DNA from: Diploptera punctata
Lineage: Eukaryota; Arthropoda; Insecta; Blattodea; Blaberidae
Length of the DNA stretch: 64,000 bases
Reading direction: 5' to 3'
Assembly: GCA_030220185.1 (NCBI GenBank)
Contig: JASPKZ010003844.1
Location: 5,066,001 to 5,130,000 of the forward strand
Below, piece after piece: positions 10,403 through 21,450 of this stretch (its first letter is position 1; each line of letters begins with the position of its first letter). The notes beneath the pieces are model-generated. The model did no database searches. It saw only the letters and a list, made by a program, of their open reading frames with translations, and was not told the DNA's origin. A program made the translations under genes and the position numbers.

Positions 10403-11544
10403 TTTTTTTACTTTAAAATATGTGCAAAAATTAGTTTAATTCTCAGGAATAGAGTAAGATTGCACGTTGTCAGAGAAAACTATTCTCATTTCTTAGAGGG
10501 AGCTCTAAAATTGCTCCGAATATTTTGTTTTAAATTGTGCCCAACTACCGGAAATGAGATTGCGCAAGCTTCCCTTTATACTTTACAGAAGCAAATGGTT
10601 TCACTAATTTTCACCCTCTGCCCAGATGTCTCCATCATCGCCGTTTTGTCGCTATTTTGTTTCTCCTGGCTTTGCAAATTCCACAGCACACCAGATGCGA
10701 TCTGTAGGGAACGCAAACTAAATGTGTATCCCAGATTTTAAAGTTGGCAGATTTCAGCTGCCATATTCTAACGCTTTTAATTCTCTCAACTGTAACTGCG
10801 TTTATTTTTAAAATATATACAATTTTGAAAACTTGGTAAGTTCAAATACTTGATTTTAGAACAGTATGTAGAATAAATTTGGAGAAACAAACTGAGAGAT
10901 GGTCACTGTATACTGTATTATTATAGGTATCATAAACACTCCTTAAGTTAATTCCGGGATAAAAGTGCTGTATAGAGTAAATACATTTTGTCTATTTTTG
11001 CTAATTTCCGGATATAGTGAATTGCACAATAAAACTTTCAATGTAAATGAAATTCCTAACTTTTAGAATAACTTGATATACTTGCCCATGAAGGCTGATA
11101 ATGTCTAAGTACACGATTTTTCCCCCTGAAATTAATTTTTAATTTCATAGAAAACGTTGAAATGTACAGTGAAATTTATGTTATGGTCAATTTTTTTATT
11201 GCGTTATACATTCATTCCATGTTGGAAAATATTCACTTCCGTATTCCGTTATACTTTCTGTAGTACAAAAATGTTCTCAAAATTTATAAAGGTTTTTTGG
11301 AAGGGGTATTTTCAAGGCAGTTACTACTGGAAATATATTTTCAGACAAAACAAGTGACGAAGCACTTCCGTCCTCTTCCATAAGCTGTCAATCATTTTGT
11401 TTCATTCGACTGCAAATTCGTGTCAAATACAAATTACTGAAAAAGACCACACTCTTCAGTTCGATTTTTCTTGCTTATTAAAGGCTGATGTATTTAGTGC
11501 AAACAATCAATATCTGATTCCGGAAGAATTATCGTTTTATATAT
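10403..11544. other. No recognisable feature
   Basis: About 1.1 kb of AT-rich sequence. The 93-codon frame at 10460-10741 has no recognisable domain or conserved motif. Confidence 0.55.
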
Positions 11545-11835
11545 TTTTACAAGAGGAGCCAGACATCATAGACATTATAGAAAAGAAAAGATTGCAGTGG
11601 TATGGCCATGTCAAAAGAATGCCAGAGTAAAGAATGGCCTAAAATTGGTATGGAATGGATCCCAATAGAAAGGAAGACGCGAAGAAAACTTGGATATAAT
11701 GGTACCAACAGCTTTGAATCTCAGAGGTCTGGAGGAAGATCAGTGAATGGACAGAGAGAAATGGCGTTTGGTTTCCGGAAGATGGCTGGCAGCTGCCATG
11801 ATACCGTGAATAATGATGAAAAAAATGATGACGAT
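11545..11835 (+). mobile_element. LINE RT tail fragment with GAT-type tail
   Basis: Frames give DIIEKKRLQWYGHVKRMPE, then after a stop WIPIERKTRRK and WTERNGVWFPEDGWQLP. This is the KRL.WYGHV.RMPEER...PGRRKRGRP tail of an insect LINE. It ends in an A-rich GATGA tract. Several frame breaks. Confidence 0.75.
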
Positions 11836-11872
11836 ATATTTTTTTAGTTTTAATGTTTCTTCTGCAGAGATT

Positions 11873-12204
11873 TCCCGCGCCCTAGCCAGAGTGGTTAGAC
11901 ATAGGATGCCTTGGATCAGAGCTACGGGACTTGCGCTGGTTCGTCGGGTCCCTATGGGGGAAGAAATTTTCCTCATGAAATTTCGGTCAGTATGGAACCG
12001 GTGCCCATCCCATTTTTTGGGTAGCTACAATAAGTAGCGGCTCCAGGTTGAGAAAACCAGCTACAACGGCTAGGGGACCCGACATGCTGACCGTATTCAC
12101 TCTTATACCGGTTGGATTATCATTTACATGTGATTCATACATGTGGTTGTGAGGCCAGCAGCCGGCCGATAGGCAAAGGGCCTTTTAGGCCTGTTGCGCC
12201 ATGG
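11873..12204 (+). mobile_element. SINE family B (copy 3)
   Basis: Near full length: head CCCGCGCCCTAGCCAGAGTG, box B-like GGTTCGTCGGGTCCC, body AACCAGCTACAACGGCTAGG, and the TGCGCCATGG end. Confidence 0.9.
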
Positions 12205-12396
12205 AGAGAGAGTTTCTTGAGAGTAGTTGGGATGACAAAATTCCATGTAATGTATATCACATGTTTCAGTGTTGAGCCTATGTTTTCTTCAGAATGCTAT
12301 AATATTCAAAATTACGAGGGGATAAACGCTAAAAAACTGTACCATAGGTCGCAATATCTAAATTCATAATGATCTTGTTTCAAAATTCGAGAAATA

Positions 12397-12620
12397 ACCA
12401 CTCCTAACTCATATCGAACCCGTAGGTTCTTGGCCGCACCGACAAGCTCTCCATACACCCCTATCCTGAGGTAATGTTTTCCAATCATCGCCTGCATTTT
12501 CAACTTCTCTCAAACCATGGTTAATGTTATTCTCCCACTTCATTCTTGGTCTACCAACCTCTGGTTTTCCTACATGAAGCTTCCATGCTCTTTTATTCTC
12601 CATACGTGCCACATGTCCTA
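12397..12620 (-). mobile_element. LINE family A 3' end (copy 4)
   Basis: The minus frame 12409-12612 reads WKLHVGKPEVGRPRMKWENN and then the WKTLPQDRGVWRA region. It is missing the 5' part of the ORF. The overlapping frames are shadows. Confidence 0.85.
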
Positions 12621-13109
12621 CTTATTTATTAGGGACTTGTGCCGAGCCTTGGCGCAGAGCTGCGAGATGCGTTCCCGTGGAATAAGTTCGGTTATTGTAT
12701 TATGTGAGTGTTCACAGCATCGTGAAGAATTTAGGATTTTAAGAGATGTAAAAAGATGATTAATTAAAAACACTACTGTATATTGAAGGGCATTCTGAGA
12801 ACTGCTTGTTCAGTTTATTGCAGAATTTGAAACGAAGAACGTCTCCACCTGGGACTTGTTTGTTGGACAAAAGAATAATCAGGTAATACAGCGGACCGTA
12901 AAATGTTATGTTTCTGTGGTTTGATGAACTGGGGTCTTGTCTTGTGGTCTCAACGTGTCATTAGTTCCATTTTCAACACACTAATGAGCTAGCTTGGATC
13001 ACTGTAATTTTCTGCTCACAACATCCCCGTTTCAAATTACCTTCTTAAGAACATTTGTCATACTACCGTTTGTATTTTAAACATATTATCTATCATTTAT
13101 TAACATTTT
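12621..13109. other. No clear feature
   Basis: Contains a faint SINE B-like phrase (TTGGCGCAGAGCTGCGAGATGC near 12650) too short to call. Nothing else recognised. Confidence 0.5.
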
Positions 13110-13815
13110 CATCATCATCATCATAGTACATTCACGAATTTAGGCCATTTGTTGACCTGTTTCGGTCTCAAGAGAAACACCATCCAAAAGTCTTTTGAGT
13201 GGACGTCCTGGTCTTCTTCTTCCTGCAGGTTGATATCTTAACATTTGTTTGGGCATTCTGTGATCTTCCATTCGATGAACATGTTGCATCCATCTTCACT
13301 TATAATCAGAAATTTTGTTTTCTAAAGGTTCCATGTGCAATTCTTCTAAGATGTCTTCATTTTTTTTTGTGATCTAGTAGTGTGTATTCAGCAGATCTAA
13401 GTCTCTGTATATCCTTCTGTTTGAATGTCCATACTTCACTACCATACGAGAGAGTTGGAAGAGCCAGTGTTTTATATACTTTTAATCTTGAATGCTTTTG
13501 GACTAACTGTGGCTTGAAGATAGAAATTATTAACCTTAAAATTCTTAAAAATTTAGATATTTTTGCATTTACATCCTTTTCTTCTTCATATGAGATATTG
13601 CATCCTGGATATGTAAAATTATTCACCTGCTCCAAAATTGTATTGTCCAGTACAATTTTACTTCTGACAGGATCTACACCTTGAAATGCTATAATTTTTG
13701 TTTTTTCTGTAGATATCTTCAAACCATATTCTTCTGTAATTTTGTTAAGTTCATACAGACCTTTCTGTAGATTATCTGAATTTGCTATTATTATTTGGTC
13801 ATCTGCTCAAAATAA
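13110..13815 (-). pseudogene. LINE family F2 RT fragment with ADD motif
   Basis: Minus strand. The frame begins with ADDQIIIANSDNLQ (RT palm motif C, codons at about 13798-13806), then GLKISTEKTKIIAFQG, and in the open frame 13357-13722 LDNTILEQVNNFTYPG and LPTLSYGSEVWTFKQKD. It continues after frame breaks to a tail matching 51165-51475. This is the RT palm end, thumb and C-terminal tail of a non-LTR retrotransposon; the N-terminal endonuclease is gone. A GATGATGAT-type tract forms the 3' tail. Confidence 0.85.
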
Positions 13816-14035
13816 TAATTCATAAATAAATTCCGTGACAAGACAACTCCGAATGAACGAGGTAAAGTGAATTGGTTGCTGTCACGGGAAGTCATGTGGT
13901 TAGTATCCTTCAATGTGAATTTCTTCTCTTAACCTAATTTTCCTATTTCTTATCTCAAGGAGCTACTCGGCTATTCTTACGAGGCTAAGTATACTCCGTT
14001 CAAGACTCTATACACAAATACAAATATATTTGTTT

Positions 14036-14110
14036 ATATATCTGGGAGTCGAACTCGCGCTCCTCGATGCTAGTAAGATACGATAACCGTTAAACCATAG
14101 AGGCGGGCTA
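14036..14110 (-). repeat. tRNA-like SINE head or pseudo-tRNA
   Basis: Minus strand: GCCCGCCTCTATGGTTTAAC, then box B-like GAGTTCGACTCCC. Resembles the tRNA-like part of the tandem unit at 18400-18560. No clean cloverleaf, so not called as a gene. Confidence 0.5.
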
Positions 14111-15250
14111 ATAGTAGAATTCAAGAACATCAAAAGTCTGAACAACATTTATGCAGTTCTGACCTAATACTAATCTCAAATGCTCTCATCTGTGCCAATT
14201 CACTCTTATTTTTGTGACCTTCAATTTTATTTAGAGAATTTTCATTAAATTTTTGCTTCGTTTAAATTTGGTTCTTGCACGACTTTTCTTTTCAAATTCC
14301 ATAACCACTGATGGTGAAGATTTGACAGCGGCATTGCTGGGAAAAGAAATTCGGTTTATTTCGTTTAATTTCGATTCATGTCTTATAATCTCGACTATTA
14401 AAGTTCTCTGTACTTTTTTTTTTTCTCTCTGGTCAGTCGACAGTGCTGTCATTTGTAAAATTTTAAAATAGAATAGATTAATTTTTTTAATAAATGCAAT
14501 TTCTAATGTATATTTATAAATATATTTATATATATTTATAAACTTACTATTGGCTAGATTTATTGTGTATTTCCGCGTGCCTTGTGTATTTTCACTGAAT
14601 TGTTGTTATATTATTATTATTGCTATATTTTTAGAATTTTAATATTGATTTAAATTATTTAATAATAATTAATATTAATCAATAATAATATACATATATT
14701 ATGAATTATTAACAAATTTATTCGTTATCTATCCGTAATTTATTTCATGTATATGTATAGTGCGCTTGTACTTGTTCCAGTTCCGACACGAATACAATTT
14801 TTTTCAAGAAACTTAATTGTCATAACTCATAACTTTTTCTCAGTTGTTTGCCAATTTTGTTCACTATAAAACGCATTTTCAGAAACATAGGAAAGACGTT
14901 AATATGAAAATAAGTGTAATATCCCGATACCAGTGCACTCTGTTGGTGAACCACAGTTTGAGGAACGTTTCTGTAAGAGTTTTATACAGTTTGATCTAGA
15001 CACTACATGGTTGGTTAGGGCTTTGTATAAATAATACACATTTCCCCTACACCCCTAGTCTATTATCATATTTTTATGCTGAACAATCTTCCTATAATTG
15101 GTAGGTACAAACTCTGTCCTGAGTCTGTTGTTGTGTGAGCCTCCGGCCAATTTCGTCAGACCCAGTACATCATTTTAGCTTATCACATAATTGCTGCATG
15201 ATACACAGCTTTCTTATACACTACATCTTAAATAAATAATAAAAGCAATT
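14111..15250. other. No recognisable feature
   Basis: Very AT-rich (TTAATAATAATT-type tracts near 14640-14720). The frames at 14231-14471 on both strands lack recognisable motifs. Confidence 0.55.
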
Positions 15251-15254
15251 TTAC

Positions 15255-15325
15255 CGAACAAGTTAGCTCAGCTTTTGGGATTCGTATTCGGCCTGTTCCT
15301 GAGTTCAATTCTCACTGTCGATTAA
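15255..15325 (+). repeat. tRNA-like sequence (pseudo-tRNA or SINE head)
   Basis: AGTTAGCTCAGCTTTTGGG resembles box A and GAGTTCAATTCTC resembles box B, about 40 bp apart. Arms do not pair well. Confidence 0.4.
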
Positions 15326-15543
15326 CCCTTATTCTTTTTACTCAAGCTAAATATCGAGGTGGAATTTCATTACCATGATGAATTTACCATTAATCATAAT
15401 TTTAAAATTAATTAAAATTTTCCGACCATAGCTTAAGATAGATTACCGAGATCCCGAGCTTAAATCCCGTACTTATATATTAGTCGTTTTTTACCCAATT
15501 GTCAGGGCAGATAATAGTTGGAATTTTATTTCCACTATTCGTT

Positions 15544-15925
15544 TTTTTTTTCCATGGCGCGAGAGGCCTAGAAGGCCCTTAGACTACCAACTGTCTGCTG
15601 GCCTCACATCCATGCGCCATGCGTTAATCACAGATGTAGACGATCATCCAACCAGTATAGAGGTAACATGTAGTCAGCATGTCAGGTCCCCCAGAGGTTA
15701 TAGCTGGTTTTCTCAATTGGAGCCCTACTTGTAAGCTACTCGAATGCCTCACGATGCCGGTCACATCTTTAGTGGCCCTCTCCGCCAGATAATATAATGA
15801 ATAAACCATTACGAGTCGAAATTCCATGAAAAAATTTCTTCCCCCATGGGACTCGAACCAGCGCAATTCCCGTAGCTCTACGCCAAGACTTCTTGCCTTA
15901 GCCACTCGGCTACATCGCGGGGCAT
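15544..15925 (-). mobile_element. SINE family B (copy 4) with TSD
   Basis: Near full-length minus-strand copy. Right side: head complement GTAGCCGAGTGGC and GGTTCGAGTCCCATGGGGG. Left side: the GGCGCGAGAGGCCTAGAAGG end, followed by a T run that would be a short poly(A). It is flanked by TATTCGTT at 15536-15543 and 15926-15933, the TSD expected of LINE-mobilised SINEs. Confidence 0.9.
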
Positions 15926-15933
15926 TATTCGTT

Positions 15934-16743
15934 GAATCACCAAACTTGTGATTTAAAATTCACTAATTTTTCAGACGGTGATGTTTAAAGCGAGATAGCA
16001 TTTTTTGAAAATGTGTAACAGTAGGTTGAGAACGGATGAACTTTAGCTTGATAGCGAACAATAACTAGCGATAATGCATTGTTGCTTTAACTGTACATCT
16101 CTCACTATGCAGTCCGATGTTCTCTTGTGTTTCTCTTTTTCAACTGATGAGCGTCAGTAATTATCCGTAATGCGTGAACTAAAGTTGGTATCGCAATCAA
16201 AATGATGTTACGTAATAATCAATAAACAACGATGCTAATGTAATTGAACAGTTCCAAAGTTAAAAGTAATTCACGTGATCTCGGAGAGTCCCAGCAGAAG
16301 CTGATTGGAAAGAGAGTATTAAGTCATGGAATTTTAGCGCATGAGCACTATGATTGCATTTTGTTCGCTGCCAAACTACAAGTAAAGAAAATTGTTCAGT
16401 GACTTGTTGATAATAAGCTAACCAAAATTTCAAGACTTTTTCTTATAAAGGTTATGTATGCAGGCTGAAAAATGGTGTATTTAAGTTCCTGCTCCTGCTT
16501 TTGCTTTTATCATAATTTTCTTTGTGGTTATACAAATCTAATTGGTGCGAGTTTGCTCTTTATGTTTAAATCTGAACAATCCTAAACTAAATTGTACGTA
16601 AATGAGAACGGAACAAATGCACATCAATACGGACGATGAATGGGAGGGAAGAGGAGTGGAGAGTGTTGGTAGAATGAATTTCGGAAAATGGGAGAACCTC
16701 GAAATAAACCCGAAAAATCTTCTTATGCCCCACTCACATGTCA
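15934..16743. other. No recognisable feature
   Basis: No repeat family or gene recognised. Complementary frames near 16538-16811 have no domain. Confidence 0.55.
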
Positions 16744-16880
16744 TCATGATTTTTTTCTCACGAGTACCAATATTTGCACCTAATTCAGTTCTTTATCGTG
16801 TTTTCAAATAAGTATTCGGAATTTTTCCATCGCTCATATTGTTTTTTTTTAATTTCAATTTATTTTTTAAAAATAAACTT
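16744..16880 (+). mobile_element. Fragment of TIR element K (copy 2)
   Basis: Matches 19836-19975: both read TGATTTTT.TCTCA.GAGTACC and TATCGTGTTTTCAAATA.GTATTCGGAATTT.TCCATC. It lacks the terminal inverted repeat and the ORF present in the other copy. Confidence 0.75.
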
Positions 16881-17524
16881 TTCTTGTCCATTTGTCCATT
16901 GTAAAATAAAATATAATGGAGTATTGTATATATGATGGAACCAAACGTCTCAAAATTAAATATAATTTAAAAAATCATGTTGGCTATTGTTAAAATAGAA
17001 AGCAAGCGGATAAGTCTTCCTTCTTGTGAAGAGAGCGAGAAGAAGAAGAAACCCAGTGGGTCAGAATAGAAGCAGCTTGGGTCAGTGGCTTGCTCCAAGG
17101 TCTGAGGCTGCATACACAGTCGCAATATATAACTAAACCATTTAATTTATTATGCAATGCAAATCAGCGGAAACCTGCCTGAGAACAGTAGCAGAGAAAC
17201 TGCTTCTTGTGTCGCACTCCAGGGCTGTACAAAACTTCATACATTTATTTCCAAAGTACTTGTTAAAAATGCAGTAGTTCATAAACTTTTCACTTTGCGG
17301 ACCTCAATAAAAAACGAAAAAAAAAAACCTTAGTATTACAAAATAAATTCGTGGCACGACAGCTCCAAAGAGAAAATGCTCACTGAAACGGTCGCTGTCA
17401 ATAGTTAGTATACTGTCGCGCGCTACAAATGTTCAGTTTTCACATTGCTTTGGCGTAATAAAACAACACAATTGATCGTGTAGAATTCCATAATAACATT
17501 AATTGTATAAATTCTCCTTGACAA
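16881..17524. other. No recognisable feature
   Basis: Nothing identified beyond a GAAGAAGAAG-rich stretch near 17040. Confidence 0.5.
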
Positions 17525-17810
17525 ATCAAGAAAAGATCAAATTAGAAATGAGGAACTAAAAAGGCAGCAGAATATTCAGGCAGTAGGTGAATAGGTAGAA
17601 AAAGAGTTTTGAATGGAATCAATATATATCCCGCATGACACCAGATAGAATTGTACACATAACAAGAGATAAGTTGCCAAAGGATGGGAGACGGACAGCT
17701 GGAAGAAAAAATAAAATGGACGGACTCCTAATTCTGGATGGAACAGGTCATGGACCTAAAATAAAGAGAAGAAGAAGAAGAAGAAGAAGAAGAAGAAGAA
17801 ACTCAACATT
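17525..17810 (+). mobile_element. LINE RT tail fragment with (GAA)n tail
   Basis: Starts DQIRNEELKRQ and, in another frame, reads MTPDRIVHITRDKLPKDGRR and TAGRKNKMDG. Ends in a (GAA)n tract (about 17764-17800) that serves as the 3' tail. The poly-Arg end of the open frame at 17635-17817 is translation of this tract. Shares its tail type with the LINE at 59440-60055. Confidence 0.7.
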
Positions 17811-18395
17811 CTACTAACAAATTGATGTAATAACTGATATTATTTAAATGTTTATCTAGCACACATTGTTTTACAGTAGGTATGTAACGAGTCCATTTGC
17901 CAAAGTTTATTTTCTTCCACAGCTCGCTGTATCGCTGGTACTCACAACTAACTCGCTCCCGTCCCTGGCAATATTTTATATAGGTCGGGGACGGAAATTT
18001 CTCGGCCTCTAACCGAGACCTTTCCAGTATAGAAGTTTCTGGTATCGATCTTTCACAACAGGAGTCTTTGAGAAATCTCCGGAACGGGAGTCTAGAAACA
18101 TCGATGATCTGCACGGGTCTTTCGACTCGAAAGTTAGCGACTCACGAATCTATTCCTACCAATGCGAGACCACTATTCTCATCGTCGCTGCGAAATTCAA
18201 ACGCCGCTTTACGATGCGTCACAATATTATAGTAGTGGAGGGAATAGCTTCGATAGCTTGATGTTGTGTATCAACTTTACTTCTGTATCCACTTTTCGCC
18301 ACTGTATCAAGTAGCTATTCGATTTCAGCAATGGTAACGATACGAAGTGGTCCATGTTCCAGATCTTTTCTCAAAGAAATATTTAATATAGCCGG
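17811..18395. other. No recognisable feature
   Basis: Moderately GC-richer stretch. The minus frame 17803-18114 has no recognisable domain. Confidence 0.5.
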
Positions 18396-18415
18396 AAATC
18401 GAGCCCCGAACTTCT

Positions 18416-18613
18416 GATATGGTATCCAAACACGTCAACCGTTACACTATAGAGGTCACTTAGTTTTATAGGCCTACAGTATGTTTAAAAAGTGAACCTT
18501 GTTTTATGGGGTCATTAGATATGGTATCCAAACACGCCAACCGTTACACTATAGAGATCTCTTAGTTTTATACAGTGTGTTTAAAAAGTGAACCTCGTTT
18601 TATGGGGTCATTA
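18416..18613. repeat. Two-unit tandem repeat of ~102 bp carrying a tRNA-like head
   Basis: Unit 1 at 18416-18517 and unit 2 at 18518-18613 both run from GATATGGTATCCAAACACG to TTTTATGGGGTCATTA. Unit 2 is six bases shorter exactly where unit 1 has TAGGCCTA in place of TA. The first part, read on the minus strand with upstream sequence to 18400, resembles a tRNA-like SINE head (CTCTATAGTGTAACGGTTGA and box B-like GGGCTCGATTTCC). Confidence 0.9.
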
Positions 18614-18639
18614 GATAGAAATTCTTTGTTATATCAGTT

Positions 18640-18795
18640 GGGTAACATTGGTGCCTCTTATGCAGCGGACCCGAGTTTGATAACCTTTGGGATTGAACTT
18701 CCTAATTGCTGTTTTCATAGTTTTCTTCAACTGTAAGGGAAATTAGGGCCACAAATTCCCTGAACAATCAACAGCGTCATCATCATCATCATCAA
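18640..18795 (+). mobile_element. Degenerate SINE family D/E head
   Basis: CGCAGCGG-like ATGCAGCGGACCCGAGTTTG, then CTTCAACTGTAAGGG and a CATCATCATCAT tract in the right order for SINE D/E. Strongly diverged. Confidence 0.6.
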
Positions 18796-19030
18796 ACACA
18801 TTAAATAAGTAAAATAATATAGAACTAGTTCACAATAGAATTATATCGTAGTTCTGGTAATAACTAAAAGCAGAATTACCGCATGTTGAGTTGGAATGTC
18901 CAACCCAGTGATTATGATATCTGCGTTAACACACCGGATGTTATGCCACTGAGAGAGCACTCCGATTAGTACATAAGATATTCTCTATAGCGAGAGACAC
19001 CGCCGAACTTCACAGAAAAGTAGTAATAGC

Positions 19031-19330
19031 CATGGCCTAAGGGTGCACGCCTTAGCGTATTTGGTTAAGGAAGTATGCTACAAGCCGAAAGGTCGAAGGT
19101 TCAAGTCCTGCTGGATCAGGATTTTTAAACTGGCTCAATTCTTCTGGCGGAACCATGAATCTGGGGTCGACTCAGCCTCTAACGGAAACTAGTACCAGGC
19201 GCTTGTACTGGGAGTAAGGACTGACAACCCGGCTGGTATCAAGTGACGTTTAGAAAAGTAGGGGCCTTAACCTCCTACTATACCAAGATCCTCCTAAGAC
19301 CTGTAGTGGGATCATTTTAACTTTAACCAT
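19031..19330 (+). mobile_element. SINE family C (copy 3)
   Basis: Contains ACAAGCCGAAAGGTCGAAGG, GGTTCAAGTCCTG, GGATTTTTAAACTGGC, GACTCAGCCTCTAACGGAAA and the CCTGTAGTGGGATCA end. Near full length. Confidence 0.9.
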
Positions 19331-19752
19331 GATCTCAAGTTTTGATATAACCATTGACTATCAATAACAAACTCTTCATAATTTGTTTTGTTTGAATTAT
19401 TTCGTCAGTTTAATATTGTTAATGGTAATTCACAACCCATTTGGAACATAAGAGGTAGCCTATATTTATTGATCCATGGACGTGGAACATCCAAAATAAA
19501 TAAAAAATCTCCAATTCATTAGCATCGCCTAAATATAATTAAAAAGTAGACTGTCTTTTAAGCAGCCATAAAACAATTTTTTAAATAACTTAATATTTTT
19601 TTAATTGCATATTTTTGCAATTGCTAATGGATGTAATGCGTCCCATTTGGTACCTAATTTTTATGGGAAATATTCTAATCTGTATGTAAGGGGGCTATTT
19701 ATTTTAGTATGATTGATTTTTAGTAAACCTAATTTTTTATACGCGCAAAAAT

Positions 19753-19756
<4 letters not shown>
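19331..19756. other. No recognisable feature
   Basis: AT-rich stretch before a TA microsatellite; no gene or known family seen. Confidence 0.55.

Positions 19757-19789
<33 letters not shown>
19757..19789. repeat. (TA)n microsatellite
   Basis: About 33 bp of TA. Confidence 0.95.
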
Positions 19790-19792
<3 letters not shown>

Positions 19793-19822
19793 TTTTGTAT
19801 TAATACAAATTATGCTAAGATT

Positions 19823-20347
19823 ACACTGGTCAACATGATTTTTGTCTCATGAGTACCAATAGTTGGACTTAATGCAGTTTTTTATCGTGTTTTCAAATAT
19901 GTATTCGGAATTTCTCCATCACCCAAGTTTTTTTTTATTTCAATTTCAATTAATGAATTTAAATAATTATTTATTTAATAAACCTAGATTTCTTCCCGGA
20001 AAATCTTGGCGCAGTGAGCGATGAGCACGGGGAACACTTTCATCAGATTTCAGCTATGGAAAAGAGATATCAAGGCAAATGGAATCCTAATATGCTGGCC
20101 GATTATTGTTGTGCCATCAAAAGGGATGCTCCACAGGCGAAATATAGCAAAAAATCGTCATTTATTATTTTCTAGGTGAGTCCGAATGTTCGAATATTGT
20201 GTAGTTACGAATGTAGAAAATATTAGTGTTTGCGTCTTTCGGAAACCTTGCGTGATGGAGAAAAACCGATATCATATTTGAATTCAAAAGAAAAATTCCA
20301 TTTTTCTTTCTGAGATAAAAAAAAGTTTATATTTTGTTGCTCAGTGT
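19823..20347 (+). mobile_element. TIR-bounded DNA element K (copy 1)
   Basis: Terminal inverted repeats ACACTGGTCAACA (19823-19835) and its counterpart at 20335-20347 (reads ACACTGAGCAACA on the minus strand). They enclose a 525-bp element with a conserved ORF remnant at 19981-20175. A second, end-less copy is at 16744-16880. The target duplication is unclear because TTA/TAA at the ends is ambiguous. The superfamily is unknown to me. Confidence 0.65.
19981..20175 (+). pseudogene. Conserved multi-copy ORF remnant (FFPENLG...EHGE family)
   Basis: A 64-codon frame, open from NLDFFPENLGAVSDEHGEHF to a stop at 20173, including MEKRYQGKWNPNMLADYC. I recognise this as the C-terminus of a protein found in many copies in insect and other invertebrate genomes, usually annotated as uncharacterised. 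In remembered relatives the phrase is FHQDI, so an Asp codon seems missing here. No start codon is available in the fragment. It lies between TIRs, which suggests it is carried by a DNA transposon. Function unknown. Confidence 0.65.
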
Positions 20348-20446
20348 AATTAACTACTTCACATTCTTATTATGAGATGAATTTTAATAATAGCTATATT
20401 TATGAATAATTCATCAACATTGTAAACAGAAACATTGCCTCTGATA

Positions 20447-20510
20447 GGATTTCAATCGACTACTTTCAAGCCATCGGTGAATTCCTTACCATTGAGTTAT
20501 GAACAGACAA
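20447..20510 (-). repeat. tRNA-like sequence
   Basis: Minus strand: ATAACTCAATGGTAAGGAAT (box A-like) and CGATTGAAATCCTATC (box B-like). The cloverleaf is incomplete; likely a SINE head or pseudo-tRNA. Confidence 0.45.
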
Positions 20511-20830
20511 GCAGTTTTGTTCTAACTTCTGTTCAAAATAAGTGTCTACGACTTTTTTAACAAACAAAAATCTTAAGTGTAGGCACGCGTTAAGTTTCTA
20601 ATGGTTCAGCTATTTGAAGTTTCAACTTGCGATAAAAGAAAGTTAAGCCGTTTATAAATCGTTGAAAACATTAATGACGTGTGATGGGAATTCAAACTTT
20701 TGAACCGTAGAGGAAAGCTATTGTTTTAACTATCGTTTTTCTCAAACCTTTCTTGGTTCGTAGAACACTGCTTCGCCGTATGTTGCATATCGGCATATCC
20801 CAATTGTAGAAGCAGCCCTGCTACACTCCC

Positions 20831-20953
20831 AGGAAATTACTACAGACCTTACTGGCTAAGCCAGTGTCCCCCTATATACAGAGGGTTCACTCTAATTCAA
20901 CTCAGGAAATTGCTACAGACCTAACGGCTACGCCAGTGTCCCCCTACGTACAG
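20831..20953. repeat. Two-unit tandem repeat, ~51-bp core, 72-bp period
   Basis: AGGAAATTACTACAGACC...CCAGTGTCCCCCTATATACAG at 20831-20881 repeats as AGGAAATTGCTACAGACC...CCAGTGTCCCCCTACGTACAG at 20903-20953. Confidence 0.85.
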
Positions 20954-21416
20954 CCAAATTCATAATAACGGTATTTGTTTGTTTAGGGAGGGGAGTAGGG
21001 GCAAAATGAGAAGTATTTTTTCCAAATCTATGTACTATACACTTAAAACACATTGTTTTTCTTTTACGGCATGCAGACTAGTTTTATAGTAAATATGAGA
21101 GTCGACACTTTCACACAGTGGTAACCATGTTTTTCTTTAAAGGGGGGGGGCTTGGACGACTGCAACTTGCAACCATGTACCTGCTGTGTTGCATATTTCA
21201 GTTTTATTTAAGGATTTCTCTCAAGAAAATACTGTTGAAATGCCAACCCAGTCCCTATTCTAAACACACTGTAACTTCCTGGGTTGAATATGACTGTACC
21301 TTAAAGGAATATCGAACGCTAAGAGGGAAATTCGTGTAAGATCAAGAACCCTAGCGAAATGCTAGGAATTTGGTTTCATTCTTTATAGTTTAAATATACA
21401 TTATAGCTAAAGCTGG

Positions 21417-21418
<2 letters not shown>
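20954..21418. other. No recognisable feature
   Basis: Contains a G tract near 21141-21150; the plus frame at 21118-21339 spans it and lacks a domain. Confidence 0.5.

Positions 21419-21447
<29 letters not shown>
21419..21447. repeat. (TA)n microsatellite
   Basis: TA run abutting the 3' end of a LINE family A fragment. Confidence 0.93.

Positions 21448-21450
<3 letters not shown>

Noticed and set aside
10460..10741. 93-codon open frame
   Set aside because: No recognisable motif, atypical composition, no supporting context.
17635..17817. Frame ending in a poly-Arg stretch
   Set aside because: The Arg run is translation of the (GAA)n-type tail of a LINE fragment.
18779..18795. CRISPR-like short repeats (CATCATCAT tracts here and elsewhere)
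   Set aside because: Simple trinucleotide tracts belonging to SINE or LINE tails, with no spacers; the genome is eukaryotic.
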